Origin: Candidatus Gastranaerophilales bacterium
GTDB taxonomy: Bacteria > Cyanobacteriota > Vampirovibrionia > Gastranaerophilales > Gastranaerophilaceae
Reading direction: 5' to 3'
DNA: 55,396 nt
NCBI GenBank assembly: GCA_944323165.1
Contig: CALURK010000011.1
Span: 1-55,396 of the forward strand
Shown: piece after piece, positions 33,877-44,162 of the stretch
Position numbering within the stretch: the stretch's first letter is position 1
How the letters are laid out: each line of letters begins with the position of its first letter
Made by a program: the position numbers and the translations under genes
Notes under the pieces: generated by a model
What the model saw: the letters and a program-made list of their open reading frames with translations, nothing else
Databases searched by the model: none
What the model was told of the DNA's origin: nothing

Positions 33877-36550
33877 TAATTACCTCCAAATGTTTTATTA
33901 CAAAAAATAAAATAGATAGCCCTAAAAATCCTATTATCATTAACAAGAAACCTTTTCTCCAAGGCGATTTATATTTTAAAGTTATACATGTGGTATTTGC
34001 AGGCACGTCTACAACAATTCTATTATAGTTATCTATCTTTATTTTCAATTCCGTTGAATCAGCGAAAACTTTGTAATATTTATGATATATCATATTTATA
34101 GTAATATTTTGAAAATATTTTAAATTTCTTACATCAACTTTTGCACCTTGTGTATTAAATTCAATTGGTAATGTTTGTTTAGTTGATGTAATATAAGCCA
34201 ATGGCAATGGAGTAGGTAATTCATAGTAAACTATGTCTTTATATTTATAAATTGTATCAAAATTATTGTCTAAATCTTGTTTCGCTTTTTTTATTATGTA
34301 ATTTTCTTTATCCCAGACTTTATACCAATTGTCGTAAGTTTTAAAAGACATAAATGCAAAGTATTTTACACCATATTGATATAACAATTCATACTTATTT
34401 TTAGTTAAATTTTGAATGTTTAATTCTAATAAATTCTTAAGTTGTAGGTATGAATAATTTGAAGTTATTGGCAATAAATCAGCATAAGAATAAAACTTTT
34501 TGTCAAAACTTTTATGTTCATTTTCTTCTTTTAGCAAACTTAGATAATATTCCAATTCATAACATTCATATAAATTTGATTGAAAAACTAAGATTGAATA
34601 AGGATTATGCAATTTAGAATATAAATGTCTATTTTCTTTTAATAAAACTTCTAAACGATCGTCATAAGAATCTATTGATTGAATTCCGTAGTATGTAGGA
34701 AAATTTAACGAAAAACTTAATGGATAATATTCCTTTGAAGAACGTGAAGGTGCAAAAGAGTATATACGATAATTTTTAATATCAGGAATTTGGTCAGATA
34801 TTATTGAGATATTTGGTAATTTATTAAATTCAAATCTAAATAATGCACTATCAACATTGTATAAATGAAAAGTTAATAATATGGTTACAATTATAATTAA
34901 AATATTTGTAATTTTTAATGAAAGTTTAAATTTTGATAAATAAAAGGCTCCTGCAAATATTAAAAATAAATTTACAAATACCATCATTTTTATTGGTTGT
35001 ATAAATTTATTAAAAACAGGTAATGAATGTAAAATTGACCATAATAAACATTCTTTTCCAAAACTTAAAATTAATGCAATTAAACCTAAAGTAAGAAACA
35101 AATGCTTAGTAATATGTTTTATAAATATTTCTTTTTTATTTTTTAATAAAATAAAATAAATATTGATAAACGCTATAAATAGCGAAACACTTAAAAATAA
35201 TGTTCCAGAATAAAAAATATCTCCAAAATATTTATCAAAATAAATATCTGAAAAACCTAATATTTTAAAAATATAGTTAGGAATAATAAATGTTGGGAAA
35301 TCATACATCGTAGTTCTATTGAAATCCCAAGGAATTCTATCAATCAAAGTACAAAAATCTAAAGTGACGTATAATTGCGGAATTGCTAATGTTCCACCTA
35401 GCATTAATGGATATAGTGCTTTAATAAGCTGTATAAATGAAATATTTTTAGATAAAAAAAGTATTATTATACCAATAAAATAAAATACAAAGGCATATAA
35501 TAACATTTGCACATTCCCAGCATAGGCAATCATAGCAACAATTAACATTCCAATTATATTTTGTTTTACTTTGAATTCACCATTTCTTTTTAAATATTCT
35601 AAGCCTATGATTATAAAAGGCGCAAAAGCGATTATTGGTGACATATAATACCAACTTCTCACGCCAATTAAACTATATCCAGAAAATGTGTAACAAATTG
35701 AACTTAATATATTCCAGGTCGGTTTTACATTTAAATATTTGCAAGTTTGATACATCGTTGTATAGGCAATAAATAAATGAATTATACAAAAAATGTCTAT
35801 TATACACAGTGAATCATTTAATAGATATTGAGCAATAAAGTAAGATAAATATGTAATGGGATATGTTAAACCATAAACACTTACTGCAGATGTTGGTAAA
35901 CCTGTTAATTGGTAAGGATTTATTTCAGGGAATATGCCCTTTTGAAATAATGTCTTACAAGCATCAATCATAACAGGTGCAAATTGAGAAAGATTGTCAT
36001 CCTGAATAAAATAATGAAAATTATGTAGCGTTTCTATTCCTAATAATCCTAAAAATATGACAAATAAACCTATAAAATATCCAAATAAAGAATACTTAGG
36101 AACTTTTATAATTAATTTATTTGATAGAAAATATATTTTTAGTAAAAAATGTTTTATTTCTTCTTTTTTTATTTGATATCTTAATAAATATAGTATTGCC
36201 TGAAAAATTAATAATGCACCTGCTATGACAATAAACGTTGAAAAAATGCCACTCCACGAACGAATATGCAACAAGTTTGCTATTCCTAATCTTACAGTTA
36301 CTAAAATGAGATTCAGACCATGCAAACAAAAAAAGATTGTATTATTCGAGTTTTCACTCTTTTTTATTTTGATAAATATTTTAAAAATTATATTTATTAT
36401 AAATGGACATAAAAATGCAATACCAATAAAAACTATTAAATCTACAAAATGATCAAATATGCTTTCTTGTGTAATGATTGTTTGTAATAAGGCTACAATA
36501 AAAATACTTATAATTATAATACAATATTTCTTCGATAATATTTTATCCAT
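33845..36550 (-). CDS. YfhO-like large membrane glycosyltransferase
   Basis: 901 residues with about fourteen helices in the first 590 residues, then a large outer domain, then one final helix (GFLLMIIGFLGLSILFFVI). YfhO-type features are FHYFIQDDNLSQFAPVM in the first outer loop, FSGYSLIGVRSWYYMSP, and a C-terminal beta domain ending in TLKYKSPWRKGFL. YfhO proteins glycosylate lipoteichoic acid or other surface polymers in Firmicutes; here the acceptor is unknown. An AGGAG lies 14 bp before the ATG, somewhat far. Part of the leftward glycan operon. Confidence 0.78.
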   Translation of the reverse strand: MDKILSKKYCIIIISIFIVALLQTIITQESIFDHFVDLIVFIGIAFLCPFIINIIFKIFIKIKKSENSNNTIFFCLHGLNLILVTVRLGIANLLHIRSWSGIFSTFIVIAGALLIFQAILYLLRYQIKKEEIKHFLLKIYFLSNKLIIKVPKYSLFGYFIGLFVIFLGLLGIETLHNFHYFIQDDNLSQFAPVMIDACKTLFQKGIFPEINPYQLTGLPTSAVSVYGLTYPITYLSYFIAQYLLNDSLCIIDIFCIIHLFIAYTTMYQTCKYLNVKPTWNILSSICYTFSGYSLIGVRSWYYMSPIIAFAPFIIIGLEYLKRNGEFKVKQNIIGMLIVAMIAYAGNVQMLLYAFVFYFIGIIILFLSKNISFIQLIKALYPLMLGGTLAIPQLYVTLDFCTLIDRIPWDFNRTTMYDFPTFIIPNYIFKILGFSDIYFDKYFGDIFYSGTLFLSVSLFIAFINIYFILLKNKKEIFIKHITKHLFLTLGLIALILSFGKECLLWSILHSLPVFNKFIQPIKMMVFVNLFLIFAGAFYLSKFKLSLKITNILIIIVTILLTFHLYNVDSALFRFEFNKLPNISIISDQIPDIKNYRIYSFAPSRSSKEYYPLSFSLNFPTYYGIQSIDSYDDRLEVLLKENRHLYSKLHNPYSILVFQSNLYECYELEYYLSLLKEENEHKSFDKKFYSYADLLPITSNYSYLQLKNLLELNIQNLTKNKYELLYQYGVKYFAFMSFKTYDNWYKVWDKENYIIKKAKQDLDNNFDTIYKYKDIVYYELPTPLPLAYITSTKQTLPIEFNTQGAKVDVRNLKYFQNITINMIYHKYYKVFADSTELKIKIDNYNRIVVDVPANTTCITLKYKSPWRKGFLLMIIGFLGLSILFFVIKHLEVINEQKNKKRIM

Positions 36551-36556
36551 TATTTA

Positions 36557-38194
36557 CTAAATATTCTCCTGTTCAAAATGTCTATATTTTTTGTCATATT
36601 CACCAATCTTATCTTGATTAAAAAAGTTGTCTTTTGCCAACGAATACTCGTGATACTTTAATTTGTGGAATAAACTTTGATATGCTTCAAATGTTTTATA
36701 ATCATCTGGAGTTCCCCAACAAATATATTTATCTACAAGAAATGCTTTTACTTTTAAGCCTTGTTTTATGGCTGCATCTACACAACTATCAACATAAAAT
36801 TCATTATTTATTCTTATATTATTTTTATATAAATAATGAAGTGCATTAATAAAATATTTAGCCTTTTTGAAATAAAAAGCACCTACTATGGCATTATCAT
36901 TTTTCGGATTATCAGAAATAGGTATTTTTACACTTACACCTAGTGCATTATCAAGATTATCCACTTTTACCCATCCATAAGCATTCGGATTTTTTTCACT
37001 TGCAGGATTATTTTTAAAAGTGAAAGCTAAAACATCGGCTTCTGCAATGTTTTTTTCTAATCTTGAATAGTCAATAATCATAGAATTATCGCAAGCACCT
37101 ATGAATAAAGGTTTTTCTAAATCTTCTTCCTGTAAACCAAGTTCACAAGTACAGGCTTGACCTTCAGTAACTTTGTCTAGAGAAACAATTTTTGCAGTTG
37201 GAAATGAGTTCAATAATTCTTCTTTCAATGGATAATTATCTAAATGTTCTTTAAGACACACAAATATATTCCTATTACATTTAGGTAAAGCATTTGTGGC
37301 TTGGATAATCATCGGTTTGCCACTAACTTCTATTAATGGTTTTGGATTATTATATCCAGCATCAGCAAAACGCTGTCCTCTACCTGCCAATGGAATTAAT
37401 TTTATGGCATCAAATTCTTTTAGTTCTTTAATAGGTTTTACTAGAGATTTAAAATATTCCGACCAAGAAATATATTCTTCTAATTCTCCAGGTGTTCCCC
37501 ATTGTTGCATGTGTTGAATTTCATATATAGAAACTTTTAGTCCATCTTTAACTAAAAGATTATAAACCATACTTACGTAGTATTCACCTTTTAAATTTAA
37601 ATCATCGTCCATTAACTGTTTAAAATATTTTTTTATATAGCTCCCTTTTTTGAAGTAATATGTGCCATTTGAAGCATATTCATTCATTCTATTTTCTGTA
37701 AATGGTTGTTTTTCTCGAATTTCAAGCATCCATTGTTTTTCATCACGCATAAACGCATAATTGATTTTACCTAACATATGTGGATGAAAACCTTTATATG
37801 CAGGAATTGCTCCATCTGCATTTCTATTTCTTGTATGTTTTAAAAAGTCATTATAATCCCAATATGTTCCGAAATCACAATAATTTACTATAACTTCTTC
37901 ATTATCATCTATCATATCTTTTATTTGATAAACAGCATAAACAGGCCCTTTTTTATGAGGAGGAATTTCTACGATTTTACCAGTTGGAGCTATTCGCATT
38001 AAAACTTCTTTTAAGTTTGTTTCTTTTAAGTGTTTTGTATTGCAGATAAAAATGATATCTTTTTCATTAGGAAATAAATTTACAACGTGCTCTATTATAG
38101 GTTTACCATCAACTTCAATAAGAGGTTTTGGTGTAGTATAACCTGCATCAATAAAACGTTTTCCAATTCCTGTCATAGGTATAATAATTTTCAT
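36557..38194 (-). CDS. tandem sugar-phosphate nucleotidyltransferase (two NTP-transferase domains)
   Basis: 545 residues built from two related nucleotidyltransferase domains, about 1-250 and 262-505. Each begins with its own nucleotide-binding loop: IPMTGIGKRFIDAGYTTPKPL and IPLAGRGQRFADAGYNNPKPL. Each has the late acidic metal site (VNYCDFGTYW and IGACDNSMI). Each also has the WGTP block of this enzyme group near its end. Related single-domain enzymes load CTP or UTP onto small phosphorylated sugars or polyols. The first domain has lost the second Asp of a typical DxD less clearly than the second, so the two may use different substrates, or one may be regulatory. CTCC-type ribosome site (AGGAG) precedes the ATG. 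Confidence 0.8.
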   Translation of the reverse strand: MKIIIPMTGIGKRFIDAGYTTPKPLIEVDGKPIIEHVVNLFPNEKDIIFICNTKHLKETNLKEVLMRIAPTGKIVEIPPHKKGPVYAVYQIKDMIDDNEEVIVNYCDFGTYWDYNDFLKHTRNRNADGAIPAYKGFHPHMLGKINYAFMRDEKQWMLEIREKQPFTENRMNEYASNGTYYFKKGSYIKKYFKQLMDDDLNLKGEYYVSMVYNLLVKDGLKVSIYEIQHMQQWGTPGELEEYISWSEYFKSLVKPIKELKEFDAIKLIPLAGRGQRFADAGYNNPKPLIEVSGKPMIIQATNALPKCNRNIFVCLKEHLDNYPLKEELLNSFPTAKIVSLDKVTEGQACTCELGLQEEDLEKPLFIGACDNSMIIDYSRLEKNIAEADVLAFTFKNNPASEKNPNAYGWVKVDNLDNALGVSVKIPISDNPKNDNAIVGAFYFKKAKYFINALHYLYKNNIRINNEFYVDSCVDAAIKQGLKVKAFLVDKYICWGTPDDYKTFEAYQSLFHKLKYHEYSLAKDNFFNQDKIGEYDKKYRHFEQENI

Positions 38195-38210
38195 AATTTC
38201 TCCTTTATAT

Positions 38211-39260
38211 TTATATATTTTGTCTATACTTTTCTGCTTCCCAATTTCCTATATATTTTATTTCTTCTATTGGTAAGTAATTGATATTTTCACTATTTGC
38301 ATATTTTAAAGCCATTAAATGAAATTTAAATACTTCTTCTATTTCTTTTGCTTTTTTTGTATTTTTAGCAATGAAAAATACGTTATTTTTATAAAAAATA
38401 ACTTTGGGATAATCGAAATATTTATCTTTAAATGCTTTTATTGATTCCAAAGATATATCTTTTAAAATTAATGGTTTTATTCCGCAATACACCATTTTAT
38501 CTGGGCAAAAAGGGAAAGAATTTAAATGCTTTGTATTAATATTATCTAAAATAAATTTATCATTAGTAATATAAGATATAAGATTTCTAGGTAAAACACT
38601 TGAAATAGATGTAGTTAATTTATATCGAGATAAGTCAACATTTAAGTATTGTTCTATTTTTTGTATTACAAATTCGGTTAATGTAAAAATTTTATTTTTA
38701 TCATTTGATGTTATAATTAAACCGTGATTTTGTAAAAATATTATATCAGCATCAGCTTCAGTAGTTAGTTTTTTTAATTCTAAAGCCAAATCAAAGCCAG
38801 GCGTATAATAATCAACGCAAATGATATTTGTATTGTTAAATATTTTTTTTAAAATTTCTTTCCAATTAGTTAAACAAGTTATTGAATTTACAATAACTGG
38901 ATGAGTATGTAAAGTGTATTTTTTTAACATTGAATGTAATAATGTTTCAATTGATGGTCTAAAGTTTTTTGTTAAAATTACATTGTTTATGAATTTATTT
39001 ACTATTTGTTCTCGTTCTCGTCTATTTGTTGTGTTTAATAAATCTTTTTCGTTAAAAATATTCAATAGTTCTATATTCTTGACAATTGCGTAACCATGAT
39101 TTTCATCAACTTCAGAAAGGCAAGTTCCAGATGCTTTTATGAACATCGTTCCATTGTCATTTTTTACAGATGAATTTCCTCCACCTGCTTGAACTAAATC
39201 GAATCTTTCTCCTGCAAACTTAGATATTTCTATAAAATCATTTAATTCTATTTCATTCAT
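38211..39260 (-). CDS. class II aldolase/adducin-family protein
   Basis: 349 residues. The N-terminal 220 form a class II aldolase domain: AGGGNSSVKNDNGTMFIKASG (phosphate-binding region), the zinc ligands in LLHSMLKKYTLHTHPVIVNS, and IIFLQNHGLIITS with the third histidine. A C-terminal extension of 120 residues has no known domain. Class II aldolases act on small phosphorylated sugars such as fuculose-1-P or ribulose-5-P; in capsule loci they often make or cut a C3-C5 unit. GGAG lies 8 bp before the ATG. Its start overlaps the HAD gene stop by 4 bp. Confidence 0.82.
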   Translation of the reverse strand: MNEIELNDFIEISKFAGERFDLVQAGGGNSSVKNDNGTMFIKASGTCLSEVDENHGYAIVKNIELLNIFNEKDLLNTTNRREREQIVNKFINNVILTKNFRPSIETLLHSMLKKYTLHTHPVIVNSITCLTNWKEILKKIFNNTNIICVDYYTPGFDLALELKKLTTEADADIIFLQNHGLIITSNDKNKIFTLTEFVIQKIEQYLNVDLSRYKLTTSISSVLPRNLISYITNDKFILDNINTKHLNSFPFCPDKMVYCGIKPLILKDISLESIKAFKDKYFDYPKVIFYKNNVFFIAKNTKKAKEIEEVFKFHLMALKYANSENINYLPIEEIKYIGNWEAEKYRQNI

Positions 39261-39919
39261 TCCTTTATCTCCAATTCTTTGAACGATTTAAATACAGTAA
39301 TTCTATTGTCATCACAAGTGTTATTTGTTAGCCAATATGGTTTTATTCCTAAATTTAATGCTCCAAGAATATCTTTTTCATAGGAATCTCCTATCATACA
39401 AACTTCGTTAGGTAATAAATTTATTTTTTGTAATGCAATTTCAAAATTTTTCCTATTTGGTTTTTCAACTCCAACTTCTTCACTAGTAACTAAATATTTT
39501 ACGTATTTAGCAAGACCTAGTTTTTCTATTTTTCTATATTGAATATACGCAGTTAAATCTGTAACAAAGCAAATTTCTTTGTCATTGTTTTTCTCAAAGA
39601 AATTAATAATACCATCAGATAATTTCATATAATCAAGAAATGAATTCCAATAAATATCATAAAGGTCTTTTGCAAGAATATAGTTATGGTTACCTAATTC
39701 TTCTAAAGTTTTTTGAAAATAAAGTAATCTATTATGAGAAGATGCTGTATTTTTCAACATATAATGAACAAAATTTCGTGCATTTTTGAATGCTTTTTTA
39801 AAATTGTCTACATTAAAATAAGAATGTGCAAACTTATAAACATCCTCCATTGCTTGATAATGAGGAACATTATAGTCATATAACGTATTATCTATATCAA
39901 TTAAAATACCTTTTATCAT
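39257..39919 (-). CDS. HAD-family hydrolase (pyrophosphatase/phosphatase type)
   Basis: 220 residues. HAD motif I is GILIDIDNTLYD (Asp8 nucleophile, Asp10), motif II CFVTDLTA, the lysine of motif III in EEVGVEKPNRKNF, and motif IV MIGDSYEKDI. The cap is a helical C1 type. It is likely a phosphatase for a small sugar or polyol phosphate in the glycan precursor pathway. GAAGGAAG precedes the ATG. It overlaps both neighbours by a few bases, so translation is coupled. Confidence 0.88.
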   Translation of the reverse strand: MIKGILIDIDNTLYDYNVPHYQAMEDVYKFAHSYFNVDNFKKAFKNARNFVHYMLKNTASSHNRLLYFQKTLEELGNHNYILAKDLYDIYWNSFLDYMKLSDGIINFFEKNNDKEICFVTDLTAYIQYRKIEKLGLAKYVKYLVTSEEVGVEKPNRKNFEIALQKINLLPNEVCMIGDSYEKDILGALNLGIKPYWLTNNTCDDNRITVFKSFKELEIKE

Positions 39920-41972
39920 ATGCTTCCTTCATTTTTTCACTTAGAATCCTTAATGTTAAAAATTGGATAAACCCTCTTTGTCCAGACTCAAAACAACAAT
40001 AAGTCGCTACAATTTCTTCAACATTTGTTATTTTTTCTTTTGCAATTTGTTCCCAATTAAATTGTTCTAAATTTGAATAGATAATAATTTCTTGTGATTT
40101 TAAGTCTTTTGAATAATCCCAATCAATTTCAATATTTTCATCTGACAACATTGATAAAATATCATCCATGAAAATACTAGAATCTAATTTTAGCTTTATA
40201 CCAAGGTTAATTTTATCTTCCTTAATATTATTCAAATTTATTTTATTAATAGGGAAATATGAAATAATAACATCCGCAAAATTTATTTGTGGTTTTATAT
40301 ATGTGTCAACATCATTTACCCTCTTTTGCATTGATTCTAAGACTTGTTTTATACTATATCCTCTAGATTTAGTATCACGACATATTTTCCAATATTTTCT
40401 TAAATTTTCATTTGGATTTAAATAAATTTTTATATCAATTGTTTTTCTCATTTTAGGTAAATAAAATGGGTGTAAGCCAGATAATATAACAAATTGCTTA
40501 GGTTCTATTTTTATAGGCTTATCAAATTTGCCTGTATTGTGGTTATAATCACTTCTATACACAGACTGCATTTTTTTAAGTCTTAAAATATCTGAAATTT
40601 GTTTATGTAAAAAATTGGCTTTTGGATTAAGGTGAGTCATATTCTCCCAATGCTTATCTCCACGTTCCCACTTGTGGTCACCATCGCCCTCCAATATTAT
40701 TAAATTTTCTTTTAATAATTGTTTGATATCATTTAAAAGCGTAGTTTTTCCACTTCCACTGTCACCACCAATACCTATAACTAAGGCATTTTCTTTTTTA
40801 TATATAGAATTACTACGAATTCCGATTCTATAAATGCAATAAATTATACATACCAATACTGCTTCTAATATCGTAAACATACAATTCCGTAAAAATTCAT
40901 TTGTTATTTTCAAACTAATTGGTTGTCCCAAAAGAGATAAATCACCATAATCTCCTACATGAAAAAACATAAAATAAAAAATATAAATAACATTCAATGA
41001 CCAATAACTTTTTATTACATTTTTATCCAACTTTTCGTATTTAATGACAAATAAATTTAAAAATGGAACTAACCAAATAAACCAAGCTGGAGTAGATGGA
41101 GGAACAAATACTAGAAATAAAGATACTGCTAAAACTATATACAAATCTAAAAGTTCATTATTTATTTTTTGATATGCAAAAAATCTAAAATAAATAAGTG
41201 TAGCAATAAATAATGGTATATATATTTTTATATTACCCAATAAGAAATTAAAATTAAACAATAAATTTTGTTTTTCATTTAATAGAACTAAATGATGATA
41301 TCCTTGACTAAAGAAATAAGGAATAAAAAATAATAAATATATCCCTGTAATTATCAAAAAAGAAAATAAAGCCTTTCTTCTTTTTGTTGTCTTAAAAATG
41401 TAAATCATTAAAATCGGCAAAAGTAGTGCTACATTCATTTTTATACATGCTGCTAGTCCTAAAATAATAGATGCAATATAACATTGATTCTTTTTATAAA
41501 AATAGATTGCTAAGAACAAGAACGCTACAGGTAGTAAGTCTAACTGAGAATGCATATATGATGCGTATAGAATAATTGGAGATGCAAAATAAAATATCAG
41601 AATACTAATAGGTTTATTTTTGAAAGTTTTTAACAACAATACATATATTGTAGAATCAGCAATTAATGTTGGTAGCTTGAATAAAATATTATGAAGAAAT
41701 ACATTATCCACATGTAAAAAATCAATTATGATAACCCCTATACTATAGAGATATAACATTAGAGGGTGGTAAGGAAATTCATAATTTAAATTATTTGTAT
41801 AAACCCAATTCCAAGGATCGCCACCATTTAAAACAAAATGATTAATAAATGGGAAAAATAATTTATCTTGATATTCAGATGAAAACAATCCCATTAAAAT
41901 AATTTTGACAATAAGTATTGTTAAAATTATAGGGAAAATGATATTTTTTTTATTTTTAATTAATATCATCAT
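39897..41972 (-). CDS. fusion of GT-C membrane protein and uridine-kinase-like domain
   Basis: 691 residues. About 1-395 is a membrane protein with roughly ten helices; an outer loop after helix 1 (GGDPWNWVYTNNLNYEFPYHP) resembles GT-C mannosyltransferases. About 396-691 is a soluble P-loop kinase of the uridine kinase/phosphoribulokinase group. It has GIGGDSGSGKTT near residue 405, GDGDHKWERGDKHW, the FVILSGLHPFYLP strand, and RDTKSRGYS as the lid-type segment. I know no established enzyme with this order. It could couple sugar phosphorylation or a nucleotide to membrane transfer. AAGGA precedes the first of two ATGs; the start overlaps the upstream gene by 17 bp. Confidence 0.72.
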   Translation of the reverse strand: MMILIKNKKNIIFPIILTILIVKIILMGLFSSEYQDKLFFPFINHFVLNGGDPWNWVYTNNLNYEFPYHPLMLYLYSIGVIIIDFLHVDNVFLHNILFKLPTLIADSTIYVLLLKTFKNKPISILIFYFASPIILYASYMHSQLDLLPVAFLFLAIYFYKKNQCYIASIILGLAACIKMNVALLLPILMIYIFKTTKRRKALFSFLIITGIYLLFFIPYFFSQGYHHLVLLNEKQNLLFNFNFLLGNIKIYIPLFIATLIYFRFFAYQKINNELLDLYIVLAVSLFLVFVPPSTPAWFIWLVPFLNLFVIKYEKLDKNVIKSYWSLNVIYIFYFMFFHVGDYGDLSLLGQPISLKITNEFLRNCMFTILEAVLVCIIYCIYRIGIRSNSIYKKENALVIGIGGDSGSGKTTLLNDIKQLLKENLIILEGDGDHKWERGDKHWENMTHLNPKANFLHKQISDILRLKKMQSVYRSDYNHNTGKFDKPIKIEPKQFVILSGLHPFYLPKMRKTIDIKIYLNPNENLRKYWKICRDTKSRGYSIKQVLESMQKRVNDVDTYIKPQINFADVIISYFPINKINLNNIKEDKINLGIKLKLDSSIFMDDILSMLSDENIEIDWDYSKDLKSQEIIIYSNLEQFNWEQIAKEKITNVEEIVATYCCFESGQRGFIQFLTLRILSEKMKEAYDKRYFN

Positions 41973-43176
41973 TCAATATTCCTTTTGTAATACAATTTAT
42001 ACATGTGCTAGGTGCTACCTCAAACATATTAAATTCTCTAATTTTATCTTTATTTATACCTGGCAAAGTTAATAAACCAAAACCAGACATAACATGAGTA
42101 ATGTCTAAATCATCAAAAGAATGTCTTTGACGGAATTTAGTGTATAAAACATCCATTGGTGTATTTGTCTGAATTAAAAACTCAGTAAATCCACTTCTTA
42201 GAGAAATTATTCTTTTTGCTCGTTTAGCTAATGCAAAGGCTTCTGCAAAAGTTAAATTACAACTTTTAAAAGTGGTTGCGTACTCTAAGTTAACATCTTT
42301 GGTAACGCGGTTTACAAATACATCATAACCTTCTTTATTTAATATATTTATCAGTTCGCACCAAAAATCTTCATTGTAAAGTTTACAAGATTGTGCTTCT
42401 GGCGAAATAAAAATAAAATTATCTAAATTTAGTCCTATTTTAGAGACCTTTTCTTTCATACTTGCTTCATCTTGAAGAGGAACTATCATTGTACGCATAG
42501 AAATGTCATTATAAGTCATATTAAGGTCATCTAATATTGATTTGAAATAATGAGCTTCCCCAAAAGGCTTATGTTTTATGTCAAGTTCAACTTTTTGAAA
42601 ATGTGGGTTATCAAATAAGTAGAAAAATCTAAAATTTTCAATTTTAAATTCTAATCCAGTAAACCTTAAATCAATATCCTTGATATAAATAAATGGGATA
42701 TTTGGACAAATCATTTTTATCATGTCTACATGGTATTTTTTAGTTGCAACTAGTAATGGATTTTTACTCTGATTACGCTCAATTAATTTATCTATTACAT
42801 ATGTTAAAGTTAAATAGATTTCACCACTATTTGCTCTCAATATATATATGTCATCATATTTTTTATCAAAATATTTAAAATTTTCTTTTTTAAATTTTTC
42901 AATATAAGAAATCTTTTTGACAATTTTTCCGAATAAAATATACTTACGAAAATTATCCTCATCAATTCTTTCCATTACTGGATGATTAAGTACTCTTATT
43001 TCTTTAGCAGAATTATCCGTTTTATAATCTTTTGTTTTAATGGTTGTAACAAGATTACCAAGAAATCTTTGAATACGAGTAGTTGTATTATAGTCCATTT
43101 CTTGTTCCATTAAACTAAACCCAAGTAATTTAAATTCTCTTTTAAAATCCGTTTTTATTTTTTCAAAAATTTTCAT
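41956..43176 (-). CDS. putative GT-B glycosyltransferase, GT9/heptosyltransferase-like
   Basis: 406 residues, no membrane segment. The C-terminal half looks like a GT9 donor-binding domain: FIFISPEAQSCKLYNEDFWCEL resembles the PGAS...W block of heptosyltransferases. The following ALAKRAKRIISLRSGFTEFLIQ resembles their nucleotide-sugar site. The N-terminal 200 residues are not recognisable. The C-terminus carries CINCITKG, a CxxC. It shares a TAATG stop/start junction with the isomerase gene upstream. The donor is presumably the sugar made by this operon. Confidence 0.62.
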   Translation of the reverse strand: MKIFEKIKTDFKREFKLLGFSLMEQEMDYNTTTRIQRFLGNLVTTIKTKDYKTDNSAKEIRVLNHPVMERIDEDNFRKYILFGKIVKKISYIEKFKKENFKYFDKKYDDIYILRANSGEIYLTLTYVIDKLIERNQSKNPLLVATKKYHVDMIKMICPNIPFIYIKDIDLRFTGLEFKIENFRFFYLFDNPHFQKVELDIKHKPFGEAHYFKSILDDLNMTYNDISMRTMIVPLQDEASMKEKVSKIGLNLDNFIFISPEAQSCKLYNEDFWCELINILNKEGYDVFVNRVTKDVNLEYATTFKSCNLTFAEAFALAKRAKRIISLRSGFTEFLIQTNTPMDVLYTKFRQRHSFDDLDITHVMSGFGLLTLPGINKDKIREFNMFEVAPSTCINCITKGILNDDIN

Positions 43177-44162
43177 TAAATAACTCCATTGTTTAATAAA
43201 TCGTGAATATGGATTACACCGATTGGTTTGTTATCTTCAATTACAAAAATATTTGTAATCTTTTTATCGTGCATAATTTTCATAGCTTCTGATACCATTG
43301 TTTCTTTAGAAATCGTTTTTGGATTTTTAGTCATCAAATCAATCGCCTTTTTATCCAAGATTTCAGGACTTAAGCAACGTCTTAAATCCCCGTCAGTAAG
43401 CATTCCTGTAAAAATACCATCAGCATTTACAAACCCAACACAGCCAAGACGTTTTGATGTCATTTCCAAAAGCACTTGTTGCATATTTGAATGTTCTTCT
43501 AATATGGGCATTTCAGAATCTTTATGCATCAAATCAGAAACTCTTTGCAAAATAGAGCCAAGCTTTCCACCCGGATGTCTTTGGTTGAAATCAGATTTTG
43601 TAAAACCTTTTCTTTGGATTAATCCGGCTGTCAAAATATCGCCCCAAACAAGTGTTGCAGTTGTAGAGTTTGTTGGGGCAAGTCCAAGCGGGCAAGCTTC
43701 TCCGTTATTTGGAAGCAACAAAACTATATCTCCAGCTTTTCCCAATGAGCTTTCAGCATTTTTTGTAATCGCAATTAATTTAATTCCAAAGCGTTTACAA
43801 TAATTAAGAATATCCACAAGTTCTCGAGATTCGCCACTATTAGAAATCGCAATTACAACATCATCTTCTGTAATCATTCCTAAATCGCCATGGCTTGCCT
43901 CCGCCGGATGTACAAAAAATGATGGAGTTCCTGTTGAAGCTAAAGATGCCGCAATCTTTTTGCCGATATGACCTGATTTCCCCATACCTGTTAAAATAAT
44001 TCGACCTTTAGCATTTTGCATAACATCTAGTGCCTTAGTTAGATTTGAATCTAAGCTATCACGCAATTTAATAATTGTATCAATTTCACTATTTATAGTA
44101 TGAATTGCACAATTTTTATCCAAATTTTCCTGTATAGAAATTTCTTTTTCCAAAGTCTGCAT
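43176..44162 (-). CDS. KpsF/GutQ/KdsD-type sugar-phosphate isomerase
   Basis: 328 residues. A SIS domain spans about 35-180 (LTGMGKSGHIGKKIAASLAS, then HPAEASHGDLGMI, then ISNSGES), followed by two CBS domains at about 210-325. This is the layout of D-arabinose-5-phosphate isomerase, which interconverts ribulose-5-P and arabinose-5-P for Kdo synthesis. No kdsA, kdsB or kdsC is in the window, so the substrate may differ, as in other capsule loci. GGAG precedes the ATG. TAATG junctions link it to the genes on both sides. Base composition is closer to the housekeeping genes than to the AT-rich part of the operon. Confidence 0.92.
   Translation of the reverse strand: MQTLEKEISIQENLDKNCAIHTINSEIDTIIKLRDSLDSNLTKALDVMQNAKGRIILTGMGKSGHIGKKIAASLASTGTPSFFVHPAEASHGDLGMITEDDVVIAISNSGESRELVDILNYCKRFGIKLIAITKNAESSLGKAGDIVLLLPNNGEACPLGLAPTNSTTATLVWGDILTAGLIQRKGFTKSDFNQRHPGGKLGSILQRVSDLMHKDSEMPILEEHSNMQQVLLEMTSKRLGCVGFVNADGIFTGMLTDGDLRRCLSPEILDKKAIDLMTKNPKTISKETMVSEAMKIMHDKKITNIFVIEDNKPIGVIHIHDLLNNGVI

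Noticed and set aside
43176..44162. Kdo biosynthesis locus
   Set aside because: Only the KdsD-like isomerase is present; kdsA, kdsB and kdsC are not in the window, so no Kdo pathway can be claimed here.
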